In this document: positions 26,438 to 36,309 of the stretch, piece after piece
How the letters are laid out: every line of letters begins with the position of its first letter
How positions within the stretch are numbered: position 1 is the stretch's first letter
Source of the DNA: Mesostigma viride
Taxonomy: Eukaryota; Streptophyta; Mesostigmatophyceae; Mesostigmatales; Mesostigmataceae
Length of the DNA stretch: 62,000 bases
Reading direction: 5' to 3'
Assembly (NCBI GenBank): GCA_009746045.1
Contig: RPFO01000090.1
Span: forward strand, 1,166,025-1,228,024
The notes under the pieces: model-generated
Database searches by the model: none
What the model saw: the letters and a program-made list of their open reading frames with translations, nothing else
What the model was told of the DNA's origin: nothing
Made by a program: the position numbers and the translations under genes

Positions 26438-26863
26438 GCTGCATCTGGCCGGAAAGAAGGCAAAAAGCTTACGCTCAACGAGGTAAGAAAGCAGGAAAAC
26501 GCAAGCTTAAGACGTTTAACACAAGAACGTACCATAACGGGCATTTATTCGTGCCCAGGCGCACAAGAAAGTCCACCCTTTCATGGAGTGGTTGGGCAGT
26601 ACGCATCGCGCAGGGCTAATGTTATCTTACCGCAAAATGACGGGAAAGGTAAAGATAGCAGCGGGAATTTTTACGGCTTTAGAAACATCATTAAACTAGC
26701 TTTCCTTACGACCATCAAAACTGGCAACAATCGACAATCAACCCGGCAGGCATCCAATATACTTTATTCATCCCGACAGAAATTCAGGCCGGACCCCCCC
26801 TGCCGATGGCAAAGAAAAAAAGCCCGCGACATTATAGATCGCAACCATCCCGCCATAAATTAG
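26438..26863 (+). pseudogene. Right-arm counterpart of the small ORF, start codon changed
   Basis: The frame matches the left-arm open frame over its whole length without an insertion or deletion, but the ATG is CTG here. It continues past the left-arm stop for 18 codons. About 17 of 124 residues differ. The segment NVILPQNDGKGKDSSGNF is identical in both. Confidence 0.25.
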
Positions 26864-26978
26864 AATCAGTAACTAATTTTCTCCAACAATCGAGCATTTC
26901 TGCTTTCCGCGTGCCAGATTTGTCACGTTTCGTCTAAAGGCAGTCGCCATGGCCCCTACCGCAAGGGGTGCGCGCACC

Positions 26979-27615
26979 ATGCCGACATAGCTTTTGGGCC
27001 TCAATTTGCACCGAAATTTGGTCCGTACCGTCCAGCTCAGTCGGATTATGTATGTGGATCGGCCGTGTTGGTTGCATACGCAGGTATATTAATTCTTGCA
27101 TTCGCCCCGGACCTTCCCCAGGACAGGTCAGGATATAACAATAATTCTTGCATTCGCCCCCGCCCTTTCCTATGGCCTGGTCAGGTTTGGGCGCGACGCC
27201 ACTAGCGCGGCGCCCGCGACAGAGTGGCCAGGCTCGAGCACGTTTTCTGGATCCCAAGCACCGGATTGGACACTGTCCGAGGACTGGACAGGAATTGGCT
27301 GACCAATCGGATGCTTGCTCGTCGTCTCCAAAAACATATATAAAGAGCCAAATCGCGCGAACTACGCAAGGATCCTTTAAGCAGCGTTACTCTGCCGAAA
27401 TGTCAACCTAGGCCGGTCAAGTGACGCCGAGGTGTTCACCGATAGTTCAGGTCAGCCACAGCGCGCCTTCGAATGTAGGCACGGTCGCATTTTTTTTTAG
27501 GAAATGTAGAATTGTTGTCGACCAGCTACCAACGCCCGACCGGACCCATACAACGGAAACATCAAGGCGATGTGATGTAGGTGTGTCTGATATGTCATTA
27601 ATACACAGAGCATCG
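26979..27615 (+). promoter_or_regulatory. Non-coding flank with CCAAT and TATA-like sites
   Basis: CCAAT at 27303-27307 and CATATATAAAG at 27335-27345 have promoter-like spacing and face right. A phrase AATTCTTGCATTCGCCCC occurs twice, near 27090 and 27150. I see no convincing gene directly downstream; the nearest is the transposase-like gene 1.4 kb away. Confidence 0.35.
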
Positions 27616-27770
27616 TGAATATAATATATAATATAAATTATATAATATACTATAATTAATATATAATTTTAATTTTATGTTAATTTTAATGTTATTTCAT
27701 ATAACATAATATAGCATAATATAATATAATATAATATAATATTATATAAAGTAGTATATAAAAAATTAAA
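27616..27770. repeat. AT-only tract of TATAA-type repeats
   Basis: About 155 bp with almost no G or C, made of TATAA and ATAATAT units and partly self-complementary. It separates the giant fold-back flank from the transposase-like unit. Between here and 28061 I see no gene. Confidence 0.85.
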
Positions 27771-28061
27771 ATGTAAAAGAAAAATATCTACCTTATTGGG
27801 GTTTAATGTTCCTTTCCAGTTCAGCATAAGTACACTCTTGAGTGTGTGCAATGTTTGGTTATACGCCATTGTCTTAAAATAGCAACCAATGTAAACCTCC
27901 GTCCTAACCACATTTGGATACAATAAAGACATTGATGCCTGACACATAGCATTCATTGCTTGAAATACCATGCATATTTTGTGTCAATGTTCTGCAGACC
28001 ACAGCTTCAAGTGGGCATACTTCGCTTTCCTCAATATAATGGCGACATGGCATTTGGTGAA

Positions 28062-28640
28062 AGTGGTGAGTGCCATGAAGTTGCGCCGGCCGTCGTTATC
28101 CATGACGAACTGAATGGGTTTCGTGCAAATCAAGTTTTTTGTTTTGGTGTTCCAGTTGCGCCGGCCGGCGTTTCCAATGGTATCTTGCGCGCACTTGCAA
28201 AAGCTTGCACGCTTATCAACATTTTGTGTTGGTAAACATTTTATCACCTCTGGGATTTCCGCCTTCACTACCTGAGTTGCTTCTTTGTGGTTTTCAAATG
28301 CAACCGAGTTACGCCGGCCGTCGTTACTCATGACAAATTGTAGGGGTTTTGTGCAAATCACTTTTGTATGGTTTATGTACATGCATCCAGTTGCGCCGGC
28401 CGGCGTTTCCAATGGTATCTTGCAGTTGCGCAATCAGGCCCCATTACCAAAAGTGTGTTTGTACATCTTTTTTACACCTGAAGGATTTCTGCCTGCATAT
28501 CCTGAGTTGCTTCTTAATGGTTTTTAATTGCGCCCGAGTTACGCCGGCCGTCGTTATTAATGACAAACTGTATGTGTTTCATAAAATCACTTTTGTATGG
28601 TTTACATGTATCCAGTTGCGCCGGCCGGCGTTATTAATGA
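28062..28640 (+). repeat. 229-bp tandem repeat with alternating 12-bp palindromes
   Basis: About 2.4 units. Each has two dyads: CGCCGGCCGTCG (28084, 28312, 28542) and CGCCGGCCGGCG (28159, 28394, 28619). Spacing alternates, 75-82 bp from first to second and 148-153 bp to the next. The first type lies in GTTRCGCCGGCCGTCGTTA, the second in CCAGTTGCGCCGGCCGGCG. It lies directly upstream of the transposase-like gene, and one dyad recurs inside that gene's last intron. Role unknown; binding sites for the encoded protein or subterminal repeats of its transposon are plausible. Confidence 0.85.
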
Positions 28641-28778
28641 CGCTTGTCGTTCTTGTTTGATGCCCATCGTTTTCGTCGTGTCTTTAATGGTGATTATTTA
28701 TCATTACTCATCCTCAGGGCTTTCGGTGCCGCGGGATTAAGAGGCGAAAAAAATCAGCTGCCGTCTGACCAAAGTCTG

Positions 28779-31700
28779 ATGGCGCGATCGGGGCGGGGGG
28801 CCGTTTCCGACGGTTCGCGTCCCTTGTCCAATGACGACCGGGAGCCTGCACTTCGCGGTCTCTGGAGCGACAAGTACATCGAGAACAAGGGGTACAAAAT
28901 TGCCAATGACATCTTTCCTATCATGGCGGAACGCGTGAAAGCAAACAACCACAGGACGCCAGAGATGAGCGCGGAGGTTCTGTCTTGCGCAGCTTCAAGA
29001 CTAAATGCCATGGTGGCGGAGAGCAACGGCATTAAGAAGAGGAAGAACTGTGACGGCGGGCTTCCTGAAAATTGGGCGGAATCTCTTCGGGATAACATCA
29101 AGAAGGCTTTTGGCGACTTGGGAACATCTGAGAAGGATCGTGGGCTTAGGTGGGCCTTGTGTGGACTTGTTACGAAGGCAATGGAGGGCGTCCCGGACAG
29201 GATTGTGGAGCGCGCGTTCGGGATTGACAGGCGCTTTGTCGCAACTGTTCGGGGTCACAGGGATGGAATGGAAGAAGGGGAGGACGACCTTTTGATGAGT
29301 GCGCCAGAGAGGAGGAGGAGGAAAGACGAGCTTCCGACGGAAGTCATTGCCCTGATACAAGCGTGCTGGAGGGATGATAACTTGACGCGGGCGTCTCCGA
29401 ACATGAAGGATGTTCATTGTGAATGGACCAGAAAGGATTACAAACATACACTAGCGTTTTCGGAGGGTGCGCGCTACTATACTGTCTCCAAGTCGAAGAT
29501 TTACGAAGTGTTCATTTCCCGCCATCCGGAGTTGAAGCCACCGCGGCGGATGGACAGTAGGGAGGGGGGGGGGGGAGGGAGAGGAGGGTGTGAGGGGGGG
29601 AAATCAGGTGATTTTGGAGACGGAGGCAGGGATGTCAATGCTACGCACGAATCAGAAGAGCACAGTTCATGTGGGATACACTACTTTTTGCAAGCATATG
29701 CCCGCATGCGTCAAGGGGCGGTGGAAAATGCGGAACTTGTGCGCATGCCAGCACCACACTACCATGCAGTCCATGGTTGGGGGGTTGGCCAAATTTCGTG
29801 CAACTTTTCATGCCAGATGCGAGTGCGGACCTGAATGCCACGCGTGCGATCATGGTAGCCAGCTCGACGTGGGGTCGTCCGTGCCCACATGTTCCATTTT
29901 CAAAGCCACTCACACGACAGAGTGGGTGAACAAGTTTACTTGTGAGGTGGAGGGGATGAGGGAGGGGGGAGGTTCGAGGTCGTCTGTGGGGTCGTCGCGG
30001 CCGCAGGTTCAGCCTTTTCAGGGCGAACTTGAGGATCTGCCCATGCATGGGAGGGTGCTGGACGACGAGGAAGGGGTGCCCGATCATGACCTGGGCGAGG
30101 AGTTGGGGGTTTGCTCGATCCGGCGTAAGGCTTGTGTGTTGGGCACTTGCCTGGCTCCCAAGTGTGGAATTCGGAACTTCATGTTATGCGAACGGGAGGA
30201 GGCTTCCAACCACCTGATTTCATGGACCAGATACGAGATGCAGGATGTGCCGCCGGGTGCGGTTCTTGGGCCAGAGGTAATTTTTAGTGGAGTGGTTGCG
30301 CCCCAAGGCGTTTCTTTTGCAATGTTTCCTGAAGTTCTTGGGCCAGAGGTAATTTTTAGTGGAGTGGTTGCGCCCCAAGGCGTTTCTTTTTCAATTTTTC
30401 CTGAGGTCCTGTCTTTTTTCTTTCTACAGGTCATTGGTGGGTCGAAGTTGATGTCTTTTCTGTATGTGCACACTGCGCATATGCAGGACGACTGTGACGA
30501 GATCGCAAAGGCTGGTGGGCAGCGATTGACGCAAGTCGACGTCAAGTCCACACCAACGGAGCTAAAGGAGGCAATTGTGGACAAGTGGCCGGACTTCATC
30601 CAGCATTGCTTCAACGCGTGGTGGCAAGCGGACGCCTCCAAGGAATGTCTCTCAAGGATGCGGGTGGGGGACCTTGTATGCCACACAGATTACGCCGAGA
30701 ACTACCAGTCTTACACCTATCACAATCTCCAAGCACAGTATTGGCATCCAGTCACATTCGTCCTTATGCCCTGGATCGTGCGCTACTTGGATCCAGCGTC
30801 GGGAAAGGTCGTGAGAAGGGAGTTTCACTTCATCGGACAGGGCGGAATGAAAAGGGACGGGCGGGCCCTCCGTTTTGCTATCCTCAAAATCCTGGCGACA
30901 CTACGGTCAGAAGGGGTAGAGGTGAAGCGCTTCATTGGGTGGTCGGACAATTGCTCCATGCAGTTCAAGTCAAGGAATGTGATCGCGGAAGTGGCCCGGC
31001 TGCTGACGGAGGATCCGCACCTGGAGTCATTTGAGTGGAATTACTTTGGGGAGCAGCACGGAAAGGGGGAGGTGGATGGAGCTGGTGGGACTGTGAAGTG
31101 CATGTTGAGGAGGTGGCACATCAGGGAAGAGAACCAGGACAAACAGACGGCCGCCCAGTTGGTGGAGAATCTGGCGTCGGGGGCGGTGGGCGGGACCACA
31201 ACGACCAGGCGTAACTTCTTCGAGTTCCCCGAGGTAATTAAGTGTACAGTCCTCGTTCAGGGAATAGTTACGCCGGCCGTCGTTTCTAGGGCGTTCTTGG
31301 AGTCCTGGCGATCAGGAGTGCTTAATAAAACACAACTAGCTCGATGGTCTCGTAACTTCAACTTTCCCTTGTGCAAATCTTGTCTTCGACGCGCAGGTGC
31401 TTCCTTACAGCCCAGGGCGCGGCGAAATCAAAGGAGTGAAGAAGGCGCACTGGTGGCGCATGGACAAGTCGAATGTGACGCGCTTAATGCTGCGCCAGTA
31501 TTCCTGCTATTGTGGCGGTGCGTGCGCCGAGGAAAGGTGGTGGGATTGTCGAAAGGAGTGGACCGACATGGACGGCTGGAATGTGGGAGGTGCTCGGATG
31601 AAGCTCCACAAACTGGGGGAGCCAGTGCAAAGGAACCCAAACGGACAAGGGGGGCACGCAGGGACGCGACTGAACAGACTACAGGCAGAGAGGACGATGA

Positions 31701-32128
31701 TGGGAAGGAGACTGAAGCTGCGAGACATTTTTGCCGTCGAGTCCTACTCTGGTGATGAGTCCCACGATCCAGATCATCCATATTGGCTAGCGGAAGTCTT
31801 GCAGGAGCCTTATCAGGTGGCCGCTACTTTCGTGAGGCGAGTGGCCGACAGAAACGGCAAGGTCGATAGGGAGTTGTTCCGTAAGGGACAATGGGTGGTG
31901 GGGGTGCGCTACTGGGACAGATTTCCGGGTATGGCGACGATGTTCAAAATGGACGCCGATGCGCAAGCTGAACAGCCAAACTTGGTCAATTGCTACCTGT
32001 GCATGGACGCGGGGTTCGAACACACCATTGTTGTCAACCCAGCTAACAATCGCCAGGCCATCTTGACCATTCCGACAGACGTCGAGAAACGGCTCACGAA
32101 CTTGGCCAAGAAGAGACCTGTTGAGTAG
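28779..32128 (+). CDS. Transposase-like protein, several exons, with one frame break
   Basis: The N-terminal part (from ATG 28779) is helical and charged and ends in a GGG-rich stretch. A run of 12 G at 29564-29575 then shifts the frame; the next part continues in another frame with Cys/His clusters (CACQHH, CECGPECHAC). After an intron at 30277-30429 comes the core: TDYAENYQ (about 30685), GWSDNCSMQFKSR (about 30937) and GEQHGKGEVDGAGGTVK (about 31051). A second intron (31234-31396) leads to the last exon ending at 32128, with Cys-rich YCGGAC and NCYLC. The ordered D, D and E/D motifs fit an RNase H-like DDE transposase. The HGKG-DG-GG motif recurs in uncharacterised transposon-like proteins of animals and algae, as I recall. 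I cannot name the superfamily. The frame break may be an assembly error in the G run or real decay. Confidence 0.65.
30277..30429 (+). other. Candidate intron with tandemly duplicated 5' splice site
   Basis: It runs from GAG/GTAATTTTT to TTTCTACAG/GTC. A 72-bp tandem duplication repeats the donor (30277 and 30349). Both alternatives and full retention stay in frame (153, 81 or 0 bases removed) with no stop. Inside is GCGCCCCAAGGCG, a hairpin placed like the palindrome in the other intron. Confidence 0.6.
31234..31396 (+). other. Candidate intron containing the CGCCGGCCGTCG palindrome
   Basis: Donor GAG/GTAATTAAG, acceptor GCGCAG/GTG, 163 bp, phase 0 on both sides; it reconciles the change of frame between the core and C-terminal parts. 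The palindrome at 31271-31282 sits in GTTACGCCGGCCGTCGTTT, the same context as in the upstream tandem repeat. Confidence 0.65.
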
Positions 32129-32786
32129 GCCAGCTCGCCCGGGCTTGGTTGGACGAGGTGGACAGCCTTGAGAGCACGTGCTTCGTTGTGAGCACTTGCC
32201 TTTCAGCCGTGATTTGCAAACGAGTTCCTTGTCCTGAATTGTAAAGCTCGATTCATGCTCTTTTAAGGAAGTGTATAATATTATCCAGATCATGTATATA
32301 TTTAGATCTAGACCTGAGTTCAAATAACATTTCTTAGAGGGCTGAGATGCGCGAGGTCCAGCATACATGTATATATCCATGGAGACATGTTACAAACTCA
32401 AATGTTTCATTGTACGTACCACTAGCTCGTCGACGGGGGTATCCCATGTAATGTATGATTTATGAATTAATTAATCGCTTAATTGTACAATTTAAATGGA
32501 TCATGAACTTGTCAAGTGGCCTAATTTGGTTTATTTGGTTCATCATTTATTGATGTCAATCATTCTTAATTGAATCTCGAGCAATAGCAATCATGAAGCA
32601 CATCCTAATCATGTGATTCGCATAATGAGAATAGGCAACAAGTGCTAAGTACTTTGAGGAATGCGGGGTTGGTCAGGTTATTATAGAGCTAGAGCTACAA
32701 ACGGCACATATATTGCAAACTTTGCGCTCCAGGCATGGAATTTCAAAAGTACCAAAATTGGAGCAGTAGATGTTGGGGACGCCCGG
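32129..32786. other. AT-rich intergenic stretch, nothing recognised
   Basis: No open frame, repeat family or RNA gene was recognised. It could hold the 3' end of the transposase-like unit, but no terminal inverted repeat matching the left side was found by eye. Confidence 0.5.
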
Positions 32787-32835
32787 ATATGTGCTCCATA
32801 TACTCCCAACGGAGTTATATAATATGTTCCTACTT
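32787..32835 (+). repeat. Retroelement 3' hairpin and tail (CTCCCAACGGAG family)
   Basis: GTGCTCCATATACTCCCAACGGAG followed by an AT-rich tail. The core ACTCCCAACGGAG lies at 32802-32814. Other members are at 33856, 34667, 36215, 36338, 41669, 44688 and 47809. Confidence 0.6.
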
Positions 32836-32842
32836 TATTAAT

Positions 32843-32925
32843 AGTAGGGTTTAGGGTTTAGTGTTTAGGGTAATTATGGTTTAGTGTTTAGGGTAAGTAT
32901 AATTAGTGTTTAGGGTGAGACAACT
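32843..32925 (+). repeat. Interstitial telomere-like repeats (TTTAGGG type)
   Basis: TAGGGTTTAGGGTTTAG followed by several GTGTTTAGGGTAA variants. The TTTAGGG unit is typical of plants and many algae. The tract is short and degenerate, so it is an internal relic, not a chromosome end. Confidence 0.6.
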
Positions 32926-33069
32926 TATAAATATTAAGTGAGACAACTATTCCGCGTCAAGGCAAGCAGCAAATGTCTAGAGCCGGGATGCAAAAAAACG
33001 CACAACTCATGATGTAGCTCAAATGGTCTAGAAATCAGCCCCAAAACGGAGGCCCTGGCTCTCGGCCTG

Positions 33070-33430
33070 GCCGGGGCCCCGCCCCCACTCCGCCTCTTAG
33101 ACGCAACACCGAGGTCAATCAGTACCCTACTTCAGGCCGCTTCAAGTTGCTAGGCTGCCAGTTAGCCGGCGCGCACGTCCCGACTGCGAGGACGACCTGA
33201 TGACCTGGATAGGCAAAGCGTGGGCGCAACTCCATGATGACCCAGGCGCTAGGTGGAGCAACCCCGCCCTACCCCGGATCGTCAAGCGCATGCATGACCT
33301 CTTCTAGGTCGTCATTCTGACGATCCTGACCTACGGCGCTGAGACCTGGACGCTGACGTAGGAGCTGGAGAAACGACTCGACGGCAACGTTACCAAGATG
33401 CTGCGCAAGGCATATTATGATGCTGCGCAA
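33070..33430 (+). pseudogene. LINE reverse transcriptase C-terminal fragment, third family
   Basis: The plus strand, with stops, reads FKLLGCQLA, then AWAQLHDD, then VVILTILTYGAETWTLT and ELEKRLDGNVTKMLRKA. The TYGAETW phrase is typical of the region after the RT domain of non-LTR retrotransposons. In-frame stops and loss of both ends show it is dead. It differs from the two LINE families described below. Confidence 0.7.
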
Positions 33431-33599
33431 GGCAATAATATCCCCTTTGGTTTGCACATTAGTGAGTGCGGATTTGTACGCTGATTTGCCATATGTTTCC
33501 CACATTCATCCATCTTGCCCCGGGCACAGACTAGGTCAGTGAATTATACCGATGTGGGCCCTGGGGGCGGGCTTAGGACTGGCCAACCAGGTATAGACA

Positions 33600-33892
33600 C
33601 TCCCTCTCTCTTCTTTGGACTGCCATGCAGAACAGGAAGAGGTGGCAGAAGATTAATTAATCCAGGCTCACACCGTCACACGCCAGCCGGCCCCGTGGGC
33701 AAGCCACCTCCCCCCAAGCGGAAGGGGCGTTTTGCTGAACTTAGTGCCAGTTAGGATTTTCTAGACTAGATAGCTTAGCGTTAGGTTAGTTCGATTACGC
33801 GGCTTCTCCCACCTCCACCCATCGGCAGCCGAGCAAGGAATATGTGCTACATGATCTCCCAACGGAGTCATGTTATAATTTAAAAAATTTTT
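33600..33892 (+). mobile_element. 5'-truncated LINE family 1 fragment, 3' end only
   Basis: It encodes the family 1 C-terminus (SLFFGLPCRTGRGGR in one frame; MQNKTRWQK in better copies), then the 3' UTR with CGATTACGCGGCTTCTCCC and the hairpin CTCCCAACGGAG at 33856-33867. ACCAGGTA flanks it on both sides (33586 and 33893), extended by GACAC with a 2-bp difference, consistent with a target-site duplication. Confidence 0.75.
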
Positions 33893-34429
33893 ACCAGGTA
33901 GACACCTCCTCCTATCTATGGCAGGGTCCCGTCGCAACCCACTGGCAAACTTGCGCGCGCTCCGCACCGACGCGGCGCGACCCGGACCTATGTGACACAA
34001 TTCCTTGAGGATGCAGGGCTTCTGGGATTATCTGTACTCCGCGCCCGCATGATAGACAAGGAGAAATGGCCTGCCGTCGATCTGCGACAACTGAAGCACC
34101 TTCCTGTGGGGCATGCTCCTGTTTTCTCCCCACGGCCCCTGCGGCCCATCATGGTAGAATGCAGGGTAGATATATCCTCAGGTGGAGGTTATCGCCCCTG
34201 AGGATATAGCCGCTACACTACCGCCTCATCTGCCATTACAGTAGTAGAGGACGGCTCAGATGAGGATCACATCCCCCTCTAGTGACTATATGGTTGGGGC
34301 ATTATGCAGAGGAGATTTGTAACTATCGTGTAATTTTTTTTCTGATGAGATAAGCGGAGTACTCCGTGGCATGCCCATGCGCATGACACACTTGCAAGTA
34401 CTTACAACTTACTTACTTTCCCGCATTCT
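33893..34429. other. Intergenic stretch with one perfect 11-bp hairpin
   Basis: TATATCCTCAG (34171-34181) pairs with CTGAGGATATA (34198-34208) across 16 bases. Nothing else was recognised; small open frames lack support. Confidence 0.5.
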
Positions 34430-36140
34430 TAGGCACAGGTGCCTGGGCCTTGCCGGGCCGACCTGGCCCGGCCGCTCGTACAGATATATGTACAGAGAGG
34501 TAGACGTACACATATATGCAGATAGATAGCTGGCACCAAGCCCGCCCCGGCGGCCCGGCGTTTTGTCCTCACCTGGCGTGCCCCAGGCCGCGCGCGGCCA
34601 GGCCGCCATTCGTGGACTTTCCGTGATAGGCTAGGCATTAAAAATAAAAAATAAATTATAACATGCCTCCGTTGGGAGATCATGTAGCACATATTCCTTG
34701 ATGATCGAGTGGTGGAAAGGGGAGAGCCGCGTAATCTAACTATCCTAACGCTAATCTAGTCTAGAAAAAATCCTAACTGCCCTACTCGTCAAAACACGGC
34801 TCCTCCTCTTGGGGGGACTGAGGGGGCTTGCCCACAGGGTCGGGCGTGTGAGCCTTGACAATCTTCTGCCACCGCGTCTTGTTCTGCATGGCAGTCCAAA
34901 GAAGGGAGAGAGAGTGGATGCGGTATTCAAACTGGGCTGGGACCAGTAGGTCATCCAGCAACATCTGTACGTTATAGTCGTCTAGTTCGTGACATGTTTC
35001 CCTACCCTTTTGGGAATGTCCTTGGGGCCAGGCCAGGTCAGAATGTGCCGCCCTGGCTGGCCAAGCCGCTGGGGGCCGGCCAGACCAAGGGCGGTGTCGA
35101 CCTGGCTAGTGCGAGCAAGGTGCTATCCTACGCTGTCTAATCTCGTCCAAAATACGAGGCCTGCATGCCCTGATACAAAGACACTGATGATGGGCGCTTG
35201 GAAAACCCTACGTTCAGGACCTGTCGGAGCATCCTGTAGACTGTGCCGTCTAGCCTAGCTGCCAGTGTGGGTGTGATTGTCCACGCCTCGGCGCGCGCCA
35301 TACGTGAGCACCGTGAGGACGAGGACCTTGCATGAAGAGCATGAGGCTTGCGGTGGTCGCCCAGGCCCTTGGAGCGCCAGTAGGTGTTGAGCGAACGAAG
35401 CCGAGCCCAGGCCAGGCCGATGCGGGTGTCCACATCGTCGGCGGTGTCAGGGAGCCAGCTCCCTAACAGCTTGAAGCGATCGCGGAACGGGACCGTCGTC
35501 CCATCGAGCAGGCGCGGCAGCGGCGGTGTAAGTACTGGAGGCCCCAATCACCATCGCCTCAGTTTTGACACTAATCTCCAACCCCATGCACCGCCCTCGC
35601 CTCCAGGCCCAGACAGTCCAGCCAGGTCTGAATGTGCTCGGGGCGCGCGATGAGGGTGGTGTCATCCGCATAAATCAGGCCGGTCGGCCAGGCGGTAGCC
35701 AGGTCTAACCCCCGGCGCCATGCTCTTTCTCATTAAGGATGTCCAATTAAGCCTGGCTTGAACCCCTTAAGAGCAGTAAAGCGCGCACGTGCTCGACGCA
35801 TGACGTGATCCACGACAATAATGAACAGGTATGGGGACAGGACACAACCTTGCCACACCCCGTGGTGAAGGGGGAATGGTGGGGTGGTGCCTTCCGCAGT
35901 CCGCACTACTGCCTGTGAGGCTAGGCATGGACACCTGCTATACCCTAGATGGGACACGTACTGAGGCTCGTACACCCGGGCAGCCTCCTGGTTTGTCTGC
36001 AAGTATGGAGGCAGATGGTTTGCAAGGATAGCTGGCAAGTAGTGATGAAGGAGACCACCCCCAAGTCTGTGGGGGCTCTGCGTGTGACCCAATTTGGCAT
36101 TCATAGCGATTCGGGCTGTGGTGCCTACAACCCTGGTAAC
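34430..36140 (+). pseudogene. LINE family 2 copy, plus strand, interrupted by family 1 copy A
   Basis: The two halves, 34430-34638 and 35918-36140, join at AGGCTAGGCAT into the sequence that is uninterrupted in the copy at 43379-43760. It encodes the post-RT C-terminus: PHLACPRPR/RAPGRARQGRHPWTF region, DRLGMD, then PGQPPGLS and a final VVMKETTPK-type segment, with frameshifts. It continues, beyond the insertion of copy B, at 40830. Confidence 0.75.
34639..35917 (-). mobile_element. LINE family 1 copy A, 5'-truncated, with 11-bp TSD
   Basis: The minus strand begins within the RT domain (AVVRTAEGT, then HHGVWQGCVLSPYLFIIVVDH), carries the YADD catalytic box in a shifted frame (about 35665), then FKLLGSWLPDTADD, the C-terminus [18 protein letters not shown] to [12 protein letters not shown], and the 3' hairpin at 34667-34678. 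AGGCTAGGCAT lies on both sides (34628-34638 and 35918-35928). 5' truncation plus an 11-bp duplication is the hallmark of target-primed reverse transcription. Frameshifts make it inactive. Confidence 0.88.
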
Positions 36141-36309
36141 TAGATATAGCTATGTAGCAGCCTCATCCATTCCATGGATCCCATTAATTTAAATAAAATT
36201 AAATTATAACATGCCTCCGTTGGGAGGTCATGTAGCACATATTCCTTGGGTGGTGGCGGTGGGAGAAGCCGCGTAATCGAACTAGTTAATCCTAACTCAG
36301 TCTACGCTA

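Larger units (their letters stand above)
5279..26978. mobile_element. Giant fold-back element, 21.7 kb, with inverted arms and an inverted minisatellite core
   Basis: The window is palindromic at large scale: 5279-7537 is the inverse of 24635-26978, and the 71-bp minisatellite between them reverses direction at about 8589. Both outer ends carry GGTGCGCGCACC, itself a dyad. Outside these ends the flanks no longer match. There is no recognisable transposase and no clear target-site duplication. The design, long inverted repeats with internal tandem arrays, resembles fold-back elements in general, but I cannot assign a family. A long-read inversion artefact is unlikely because the outer 650 bp of the arms differ by roughly one base in ten. 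Confidence 0.8.
24635..26978. repeat. Right inverted arm of the giant fold-back
   Basis: About 2,344 bp, 85 bp longer than the left arm. The excess is accounted for by extra minisatellite units. It ends with GGGGTGCGCGCACC at 26965-26978. Confidence 0.9.

Noticed and set aside
5279-26978. Giant palindrome as a sequencing or assembly hairpin artefact
   Set aside because: The outer 650 bp of the arms differ at many positions and the arms have different minisatellite copy numbers; a copied artefact would be identical. Only spanning long reads can settle it.
27984-28433. 149-codon minus-strand frame with NDGRRN repeats
   Set aside because: It follows the 229-bp tandem repeat and its palindromes; no domain, and the repeat explains the residue periodicity.
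28639-28778. Earlier, non-ATG starts for the transposase-like gene
   Set aside because: The region from the last palindrome to 28778 has an acceptor-like CATCCTCAG and no protein-like composition; ATG at 28779 is the first convincing start.
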